Assembly: GCA_025356035.1 (NCBI GenBank)
Contig: JANXYN010000027.1
Span: 1 to 54,607, forward strand
Origin: Geobacteraceae bacterium
Lineage (GTDB): Bacteria > Desulfobacterota > Desulfuromonadia > Geobacterales > Geobacteraceae
Direction: 5' to 3'
Length of the DNA: 54,607 nt
Position numbers and translations under genes: made by a program. Positions 48,759 through 54,607 of the stretch are shown here, piece by piece (the first letter of the stretch is position 1; each line of letters opens with the position of its first letter). The notes beneath the pieces are model-generated. The model searched no databases, was not told where the DNA came from, and worked only from the letters and a program-made list of their open reading frames with translations.

Positions 48759-49685
48759 ATGCTGTTTGCAAAGAATGCGGTAGGTATCGAAATTGGCAAT
48801 GACGGCCTGAAAATGGCCGTCATCGGTGGCAAAAGCATCATGCCGCGGCTTGATGCTTGGCAGAGTACCACCTTGCCGGCTGAGACCGTCAGGTTTTCCC
48901 ATCGGGAAGCGAATGTGTTGAATGCTCCGGTCTTCGTCAGCAAAATCCGTGATACCTATATCAGACTACTTACCGGTACCCGGCGTGTTTCGTTGTCACT
49001 TCCCGATACCATCGGCCAGGTACGGCTGCTGGAACTGGAGACCAGGTTCAAAAGTCGGGACGAGGGGGCTGACATCATTCGCTGGAAGCTGAAAAAAAGC
49101 CTCCCTTTTGATGTGAACGAGGCCCATCTCGACTATCAGGTGCTGACAGAAACAGACACAGGCGAAATCGCCGTGCTGGTGTCGCTCATCATGCGGCAGG
49201 TCGTGAACCAGTACGAAGAGTTGTTGCTGGAATCCGGCTTGGAGCCGGTACGTATCGATTTCACCTCGTTCAATCTCTATCGGCTTTATTCCCGGCGGCT
49301 GGAGCTTGCGGAAAGCTCCGTAGTGATTTCCCACTATGGCGGGATGCTGAGTATCCTCATTTTTCATGATGGGGTGCTCGATTTTTACCGGGTCAAGGAG
49401 CTTTCCGCTGGCAAGGGGAATGCCAGCACCCTGTTCCGCGAGATCAACAGCTCGCTGCTGGTCTATCGTGATACCAAGCCTGCGCGCACTTTCAGGGAGG
49501 TCTTTTTCATGGCCCCCCAAGAGGAAGCAGAGCCGTTGCGGCAGATCATTGCAGAAATTTGCGCCCTTGAGCCGGTCCTGCTCGATGTTGGGCAGTTCAT
49601 CACCCGCCGGGAGGGAGTTGCCTTCGACCGGCAAACCTTGTACACTCTGGCTGCTGCCGTCGGTGCCGCGATGAGGGCTTTGTAA
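48759..49685 (+). CDS. PilM/GspL-like actin-fold platform protein
   Basis: A 308-residue protein beginning AVGIEIGNDGLKMAVI, the phosphate-1 strand of the actin-like PilM fold, with later DFTSFNLYRL and VVISHYGGMLSILI strands. No transmembrane helix is seen. In type IV pili PilM binds PilN on the cytoplasmic face; in classical type II systems GspL fuses the two roles. Here the split PilM-like plus PilN-like arrangement is used. GAAAGG precedes the ATG. It overlaps the next gene by one base. Confidence 0.82.
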   Translation: MLFAKNAVGIEIGNDGLKMAVIGGKSIMPRLDAWQSTTLPAETVRFSHREANVLNAPVFVSKIRDTYIRLLTGTRRVSLSLPDTIGQVRLLELETRFKSRDEGADIIRWKLKKSLPFDVNEAHLDYQVLTETDTGEIAVLVSLIMRQVVNQYEELLLESGLEPVRIDFTSFNLYRLYSRRLELAESSVVISHYGGMLSILIFHDGVLDFYRVKELSAGKGNASTLFREINSSLLVYRDTKPARTFREVFFMAPQEEAEPLRQIIAEICALEPVLLDVGQFITRREGVAFDRQTLYTLAAAVGAAMRAL

Positions 49686-50218
49686 TGCGTTTCAGAATTA
49701 ACCTCGCAACCAGGACCTATGTCAACGCCGGCCAGCTCAAAGCTGCGATTGCCGCGGCGTTAGCGCTGCTGGCGCTCCTGCTGCTGATCAATATCCAGCG
49801 GTTTGCTGCCAACGCCGGTGAGACGATGCGCCTGCGAAATGAACTGGGGGTCTCCAAGGGGGGCGGCAAGGTTGTATCCGACCAGGAATATCAGGCACTT
49901 CTGGCCAGAATCAAGTTTGCCAACGGTGTTATTGAGAACAAAACCTTTGACTGGCTGGCATTGCTTGATAAGCTGGAATTAGTGGTCCCTGACGGGATTT
50001 CCCTGACCAAGATCGAGCCTGATATCAGGAAGAACGAGCTCAAGGTCAGTGGTGTGGCAAGGGATTTCAAGAACCTGCGCCATTTCATGGAAAATCTGGA
50101 AGGTTCCGCCACCTTTACCAACGTCTACCTCCTTGGCCAAGGGTTGCCAGGCAGTGGCGAGAAGTTCAAGGGGATAACCTTCAACATTGCCTGCCAGGTG
50201 GATTTTAAAAAGTTATGA
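49685..50218 (+). CDS. PilN-like platform protein
   Basis: A 177-residue bitopic protein that starts MRFRINLATRTY, matching the short cytoplasmic PilN motif that docks into PilM. A single transmembrane helix follows (about 19-38), then a coiled and ferredoxin-like periplasmic domain (GISLTKIEPDIRKNELKVSGVARDF in part). It begins on the last base of the PilM-like stop and overlaps the PilO-like start as ATGA. Confidence 0.82.
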   Translation: MRFRINLATRTYVNAGQLKAAIAAALALLALLLLINIQRFAANAGETMRLRNELGVSKGGGKVVSDQEYQALLARIKFANGVIENKTFDWLALLDKLELVVPDGISLTKIEPDIRKNELKVSGVARDFKNLRHFMENLEGSATFTNVYLLGQGLPGSGEKFKGITFNIACQVDFKKL

Positions 50219-50760
50219 AACTTTTCCTTGAGATCATAAAAGGGCGGAAGAAGACCTTTGTCTTCCTGGTCGCCCTGTTGGCTGTCAACATCGGTATCTA
50301 CACGTATGTTGCCTTCTTTCAGGAGCCTCGGCTTGAGCTCTTGCGCAAGAGCTGGGTTGATATGCGACGGCAGACGGAGAGTGGTGGGAGCTGGGACCCT
50401 GCGGCCGTTTTCAGCCAGGGTACCACCGATCTGGCGACTTTTCAGACCAGGATGCCGACAAAGAAGGAATATGCCCGGCTGGTCGGGGAGTTGTTCGAGA
50501 TGGCGGCCGATAATGGCCTGCAGGTCAAAGGAATCTCCTATAAACCGACGCCGCTCAAGGAAGAAAAATTACTGTTGTACACCATCACGTTGGGTGTGGC
50601 AGGCAAGTATGCGGCGGTGAAGAGTTTCATCGCCGACCTGGAGCAGCTGCACGATCTGATCACCATTGACCATATCTCTCTTGACGGTGATGCGGCGACT
50701 GAAGAATCGGTAAAAATGCAACTTCAGCTCACCGCTTATTTACGGATGGAGGGGCAATGA
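50215..50760 (+). CDS. PilO-like platform protein
   Basis: A 181-residue protein with one transmembrane helix (about 15-36, VFLVALLAVNIGIYTYVAFF), a short coiled region and a C-terminal ferredoxin-like domain (about 95-178). This is the layout of PilO/GspM, which pairs with PilN in the periplasm. It has ATGA overlaps on both sides. Sequence similarity in this family is low, so the call rests partly on position. Confidence 0.78.
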   Translation: MKLFLEIIKGRKKTFVFLVALLAVNIGIYTYVAFFQEPRLELLRKSWVDMRRQTESGGSWDPAAVFSQGTTDLATFQTRMPTKKEYARLVGELFEMAADNGLQVKGISYKPTPLKEEKLLLYTITLGVAGKYAAVKSFIADLEQLHDLITIDHISLDGDAATEESVKMQLQLTAYLRMEGQ

Positions 50761-51344
50761 ACCGGCAGAAACTGACCCTTGCCATTCTGTTGCTGATTTT
50801 GGTCCTGGCTCTGCTCTACAGTTTCTGGCGGACACCACGGCAGCAAAGGGTGGCGAAGCTCAAATACATCCCTGGCGTCGTGGCTGAAACCGCCAGGACG
50901 GTCAAACCGGCGCCCCTTGATGAGAAAAGGGTGCATCTGGAGCTGCTTGACCGGAAGTCCCGGAGGTTTTCTGGGTTCCGCCGCAATATTTTCCGCCCCT
51001 TTTTTCAGGAGGAGGCTGATTCCCTTCCCCAGACAGCCCGGCTCCCCGCTTCTTCTCCACCGCCGGTAGTGCCGCCTCCACCACCGGTGGTGGAGCCAAC
51101 CCCGCTGCAAAGGGATTTGGCGGCGTTTACCTTTCTTGGTTTCCTGAAAAAAGAGCAGCGCAAGACCATCTTCCTGGCGAAGGGGAAAGAGATTTTTCTG
51201 GTGCGGAAGGGGGATCGGATTGCCGGCAAATACGAAGCGGTGGAAATATCCGATGAAGCCCTGACCATCAGTCTCCTGGAAGACGGTGGTGAAATTGTCA
51301 TTCCGCTGGTGGAAAACATGGCGCTCAGCGCCCCCCGGCGCTAG
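50757..51344 (+). CDS. GspC/PilP-like connector protein
   Basis: A 195-residue protein with an N-terminal transmembrane helix (about 5-23). A Pro-rich spacer (about 98-118, PPPVVPPPPPVVEPTP) leads to a C-terminal all-beta domain (about 122-190, FTFLGFLKKEQRKTIFLAK onward) like the homology region of GspC and PilP. That domain links the inner-membrane platform to the secretin. Its place just before the secretin gene supports this. Confidence 0.75.
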   Translation: MNRQKLTLAILLLILVLALLYSFWRTPRQQRVAKLKYIPGVVAETARTVKPAPLDEKRVHLELLDRKSRRFSGFRRNIFRPFFQEEADSLPQTARLPASSPPPVVPPPPPVVEPTPLQRDLAAFTFLGFLKKEQRKTIFLAKGKEIFLVRKGDRIAGKYEAVEISDEALTISLLEDGGEIVIPLVENMALSAPRR

Positions 51345-51380
51345 CAGAATATTGAAGCAATCTGCAACGAGGAGCATGCA

Positions 51381-53828
51381 ATGAGATATATACAAAAGCT
51401 GGCCCTGATTTGCTGTTGCCTGGCGCTGCTGGCAGGTTGTGCCGCCGGCCGCTCAGCCTTCAATACTGGCCTGGAACTCGAGCAGGCTGGAAAACTCGAT
51501 GAGGCGGTGCTGAAATATGCCGAGGCGGCCCAGGCCGACCCGGAGGCCGGAGAATACCGGTTGCGCTTTCTGAAAGCACGTGAACAGGCCGCCATGGTCC
51601 ATTTGAAGCTTGGTGACGACGTCATGGCCGAACAAAAATATGACGAGGCGTTCCAGCAGTATCAGACTGCGCTGGCCCTGAATCCCGGTCTGGATCGTGC
51701 TGCGCTGGGTTCTGCCAAGGCCGGCAAGCTGCGGGATGCACTGCAGTTTTTCAAGGAGGGGGAGAATTTTGAAAAGAACAACAAGCAGCGGGACGCCTAC
51801 CGTTCCTACAAAAAGGTGCTGGAGCTGAACCCAGAGCAGCCTGGCGTCAAGGAAGCCCTCGACCGGCTTCTCAGGAACAGGCGGATTAAAATTGACGGCT
51901 ATGAGTTGAACCTGAAATCGAACAAACCAATTACCCTGAAATTCAAGGACACCCGGCTCAAGGATGTCTTCAATATCCTCTCCCAGTTGTCCGGGATCAA
52001 TTTCATCTATGACGAAGGTCTCAAGGACCAGAACATCAATATCTATCTGGAGAACGCCACCTTTCAACAGGCCCTGGAGATTCTCACCAGTCTGAGCAAG
52101 CTGGGGAAGAAAGTGCTGAACGATAGCACCATCATCCTCTACCCGAAGACGCCGGACAAGGCCAAGCAGTATGAGGAACTCGTGGTTCAGACTTTCGTTC
52201 TTAGTCATCTGGACGCAAAAAAGGCAGTGAACCTTCTGCGCACTATGCTGCAGCTGAAGAAGGTTTATGTGAACGAGGATCTGAACGCGATCGTGGTCCG
52301 CGACACCCCCGAGATGGTGGAGGTGGCTCAGAAGATTATCGACGCCAACGACATGCCGGACGCCGAGGTGCTCCTCGAGGTGGAGGTAATCGAATTCACC
52401 AGTTCCAATGCGGAAAATTTCGGGCTCACTCTCTCGACCTATGGGGTGTCGGGAGTGCTGGCCAAAAACAACCAACTCCTTTCCGACAAGTTGAGCACGG
52501 TGACTACTACCAGTGGCACCACTACGACTACGGCTCCGTCCAACCTCCTCAACGTTTTCAATTCAGGGAGCTACTCCGGGTTTATCACAGTCCCCTCTGC
52601 CACCTACAACTTCGGCAAGACTCTGGCTAATGGCGAAACTCTCGCCAACCCGAAGATCCGGGTAAAGAACCGGGAAAAGGCCAAATTCAACGTGGGGACC
52701 CGCTTGCCGATCACTACTACCTCAACCAACGGCACGGTCGGGGGGGTCAGTGTCAATGTCCAGTATGTGGATGTGGGGGTAAAACTTAATGCCGAGCCGA
52801 CCATTCAGGTGGATAATGGCGTCAATATCAAGGTGAGTCTCGAAGTAAGCTCGGAGCTGAAGCGGGAAACTGTTGGCGGCCCAGAATCAGCGACGGTCGT
52901 CTCCACCATCGGCACCCGTAACCTGGATACCGTCCTCAGTCTCAAGGATGGCGAAACCAGTATCATCGGCGGGCTGATCCAGAACAGCAAGAGCAATAAT
53001 GCTAAAAAAATCTACCTGATCGGCGACATCCCGCTGATCGGGCCACTTCTCTCTGGATACGCAAACTCTAAGGACAAGACCGAACTGGTGCTGGCCATTA
53101 CTCCGCGGATTGTCAGGTCGGTTTCGGTTCCTGAACCGGATCTTGCGCAGTTCTGGTCCGGCAGGGAAGACGATCCATCGACGGCCAAGCCGGGCGCAGT
53201 CTTCAGTCAGGAACCGGACCTGGCCCCGGAGCCGGCAGCGGCTCAATCTGTTAACGAGACGCCTGCAGCCAAGGCGGCCCCTGCTCCATTGCCTGCAGCA
53301 GCGCCAGCTCAGGTCCCAGTCCCAATCGTGGCTCCAGCCCCAGTTGAGGCTCCAGCGACGACTCCGGTTCAGCCGCCACCTGCGGCGCAGCAGCCAGTTA
53401 TGCAGCGTCCAGTCGCGAAGGGGGTGCTCAATCTGATTGTGCGGGCTTCAGTGAAGGTAGGCGAGCAGTTTGCCGTTGAGGTGCGGGGCACCAATCTGCA
53501 GAACATCTACAGCGCTCCGTTCACCCTGGTTTACGATCCGCTCTTTGTCGATTTTGTCGGCGTAGTCGAAGGTGGTTTACTCAAACAGGACGGCAAACCG
53601 ACGGTCTTCCAGAGCTCGGTTGACCCTGCCACTGGCCGCCTCACCGTTACTCTCAGCAGGGTTGGCCAGGTGGTGGGAGTGAGCGGTGCCGGCACCCTGG
53701 TTACCGTCCAGTTACGTGCAAAAAAAGCAGGCCCAGCCAGCCTGGGGTTGCAGAACCTGAACTTCACTGCTGCTGGCGGGACTCCCCTGGAAATGCTCCC
53801 GTATAGTGCCCTGGTGGAGATCAAGTAA
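51381..53828 (+). CDS. gspD: GspD-type secretin with N-terminal TPR and C-terminal cohesin-like domain
   Basis: Outer-membrane channel of the secretion system. Domains in order: lipoprotein signal with lipobox LAGC (C20); TPR repeats (about 25-160); N domains beginning ITLKFKDTRLKDVFN (about 185-330); the secretin core (about 335-590) with VGVKLNAEPTIQ and SLKDGETSIIGGL; a Pro/Ala-rich linker (about 591-680); and a cohesin-like beta-sandwich (about 681-815, with VGEQFAVEVRG, FTLVYDP and VSGAGTLVTVQL). The 815 residues exceed usual GspD length because of the TPR and cohesin parts. GAGGAG precedes the ATG. The secretin assignment is firm; the cohesin call rests on motif recognition and its partner is unknown. 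Confidence 0.9.
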   Translation: MRYIQKLALICCCLALLAGCAAGRSAFNTGLELEQAGKLDEAVLKYAEAAQADPEAGEYRLRFLKAREQAAMVHLKLGDDVMAEQKYDEAFQQYQTALALNPGLDRAALGSAKAGKLRDALQFFKEGENFEKNNKQRDAYRSYKKVLELNPEQPGVKEALDRLLRNRRIKIDGYELNLKSNKPITLKFKDTRLKDVFNILSQLSGINFIYDEGLKDQNINIYLENATFQQALEILTSLSKLGKKVLNDSTIILYPKTPDKAKQYEELVVQTFVLSHLDAKKAVNLLRTMLQLKKVYVNEDLNAIVVRDTPEMVEVAQKIIDANDMPDAEVLLEVEVIEFTSSNAENFGLTLSTYGVSGVLAKNNQLLSDKLSTVTTTSGTTTTTAPSNLLNVFNSGSYSGFITVPSATYNFGKTLANGETLANPKIRVKNREKAKFNVGTRLPITTTSTNGTVGGVSVNVQYVDVGVKLNAEPTIQVDNGVNIKVSLEVSSELKRETVGGPESATVVSTIGTRNLDTVLSLKDGETSIIGGLIQNSKSNNAKKIYLIGDIPLIGPLLSGYANSKDKTELVLAITPRIVRSVSVPEPDLAQFWSGREDDPSTAKPGAVFSQEPDLAPEPAAAQSVNETPAAKAAPAPLPAAAPAQVPVPIVAPAPVEAPATTPVQPPPAAQQPVMQRPVAKGVLNLIVRASVKVGEQFAVEVRGTNLQNIYSAPFTLVYDPLFVDFVGVVEGGLLKQDGKPTVFQSSVDPATGRLTVTLSRVGQVVGVSGAGTLVTVQLRAKKAGPASLGLQNLNFTAAGGTPLEMLPYSALVEIK

Positions 53829-53829
53829 T

Positions 53830-53904
53830 AAAGCAGGGACCGATGACTAGAGATGAAATGCAGGGACGCCCTGTCACCCGCTAACTGTCACTTGTCACTG
53901 CTTT
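53830..53904. repeat. Repeat patch between secretin and pseudopilin genes
   Basis: Contains the heptamer run CTGTCAC, CCGCTAA, CTGTCAC, TTGTCAC (53871-53898) and a small hairpin CAGGG/CCCTG (53861-53873). The ends AAAGCAG and CTGCTTT are complementary. It encodes no protein I can support. Confidence 0.5.
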
Positions 53905-53917
53905 AAAAAGGCCAACC

Positions 53918-54391
53918 ATGCGCATGAACAAACGCGGCCTCACCTTGGTGGAGCTGCTGATAACCTTGACCATTCTGTCGGTGCTGGCTTCGCTCATTCT
54001 CCCCATGGCACAGATGACCAACCGGCGGGTGAAGGAGATCGAGCTGCGGCGGAACCTGCGCGAGATCCGGATGAAGATTGATGAATTCAAGAGGGATTAT
54101 GATCGGCTGGTCACGGTCAGAGTCGTCGGCAAAAACGGCTATCCGGAAACCCTGAAGCAGCTGGTGGAGGGATACGATTTCGGCACGGTCGAAAAAACCA
54201 AGCGAAAGTATCTGCGCCGGATCCCAAGGGACCCGTTCAACCCCCCCAAGCCGGGGGAAGAGCAGGAATGGGGGCTTCGTTCCTATACTGATGAAGCAGA
54301 CAGTACCTCCTGGGGCGGGGAGGATGTTTTTGATGTCTATTCCCTGAGTGAAGAAACGGCCATTGATGGGACGAAATACAAGGATTGGTAG
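53918..54391 (+). CDS. gspG: GspG-like type II pseudopilin
   Basis: Prepilin with a short basic leader cut after KRG, then LTLVELLITLTILSVL with Glu at +5, the hydrophobic assembly helix. The C-terminal part has GYPETLKQL and RRIPRDPFNPPKPG, the latter typical of major pseudopilins, and DVFDVYSL. The length is 157 residues. It would be processed by the prepilin peptidase and form the piston of the secretion system. From memory, G. sulfurreducens has a pseudopilin, OxpG, in an atypical type II system needed for metal-oxide reduction; this gene may be its counterpart, but I cannot confirm that here. Confidence 0.9.
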   Translation: MRMNKRGLTLVELLITLTILSVLASLILPMAQMTNRRVKEIELRRNLREIRMKIDEFKRDYDRLVTVRVVGKNGYPETLKQLVEGYDFGTVEKTKRKYLRRIPRDPFNPPKPGEEQEWGLRSYTDEADSTSWGGEDVFDVYSLSEETAIDGTKYKDW

Positions 54392-54410
54392 ACGGGTGGA
54401 GGGAGAGTAG

Positions 54411-54507
54411 GGGCGAAGCAAACGCCTTATCTGCTTCGCCCTTTTGTGGCAATGTCGACTAGGACGATGAAACATGCTGGGCGAAGCAGAAACTACTTGC
54501 TTCGCCC
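54411..54507. repeat. Two hairpins with the same ten-base stem
   Basis: The stem GGGCGAAGCA/TGCTTCGCCC occurs twice in the same orientation: 54411-54441 with an 11-base loop and 54479-54507 with a 9-base loop. The loops and the spacer between them differ. The first is followed by TTTTG and could act as a weak terminator inside the operon. Confidence 0.8.
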
Positions 54508-54548
54508 CTACCGAATTTGTAAACGTTGTGTATGGGAAGATTAAATCG

Positions 54549-54607
54549 ATGCTGCGAAAGCTGTTAAAAAACCGTCGAGGCTTCACCCTGATCGAGCTGA
54601 TGGTCGT
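54549..54607 (+). CDS. Prepilin-type pseudopilin, 5' end only
   Basis: The first 19 codons of a gene cut by the window edge: a basic leader with NRRG, then FTLIELMV, the type IV prepilin cleavage and helix motif with Glu at +5. GGGAAG lies upstream. It is probably a minor pseudopilin (GspH, I or J) of the same operon; which one cannot be told. Confidence 0.8.
   Translation, partial: MLRKLLKNRRGFTLIELMV

Overview
The window is a stretch of chromosome from a Geobacter-like bacterium (Geobacteraceae, Desulfuromonadales). The evidence is the gene order (tsaE-lysC-cimA, rph-rdgB-tRNAs-tig-clpP-clpX-lon-hup), citramalate synthase, multihaem c-type cytochromes beside an NHL-repeat lipoprotein, a PilMNO-type secretion operon, and frequent TTG/GTG starts. 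The assignment rests on recognised protein families and gene order recalled from Geobacter, not on a database search. No phage, insertion sequence or CRISPR array is visible. No gap between genes, counting tRNA genes, exceeds about 300 bases.

Layout. 1-4101: rarA and glgP on the minus strand, with a good glgP promoter. 4269-9006: nadK, recN, a short ArgA-like acetyltransferase and a PmbA/TldD protein; recN has an inverted repeat on each side. 9290-13143: a Rec-PAS-GGDEF diguanylate cyclase, then ugd and a UDP-glucuronate decarboxylase (UDP-xylose route). 13164-16044: ftsB-like gene, Cys-rich small ORF, argS and a SPOR protein. 16173-16395: tRNA-fMet and tRNA-Met. 16494-26941: a long, tightly coupled run of tilS, ftsH, folP, cdaA, cdaR, glmM, pdxJ, acpS, nnr, a CBS protein and tsaE. 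27059-30524: lysC, cimA and a ComEA-like protein. 30679-33540: small zinc-ribbon protein, DHH phosphoesterase, rph and rdgB. 33639-34021: tRNA-Pro, -Arg, -His and -Leu. 34146-40232: tig, clpP, clpX, lon and hup (protein folding and proteolysis). 40295-40626: tRNA-Asp, -Val, -Asp. 40755-45647: a secreted parvulin, a glycosyltransferase, a small membrane protein, an NHL lipoprotein and two multihaem cytochromes. 45809-54607: a type II secretion operon built on PilM/N/O-like parts, running off the right edge inside a second pseudopilin gene.

How the parts fit. The cdaA-cdaR-glmM block joins c-di-AMP synthesis to cell-wall precursor supply, and the DHH/DHHA1 protein 10 kb away is a candidate for nucleotide turnover. 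The right end looks like an export and extracellular-electron-transfer region: NHL lipoprotein and cytochromes next to a secretion machine. The most unusual protein is its secretin (51381-53828), which has a lipoprotein signal, TPR repeats, secretin core and Pro/Ala linker, and ends in a cohesin-like domain. Between genes there are several classes of short structured repeats, including patches that share a seven- or eight-base period although their base sequences differ.
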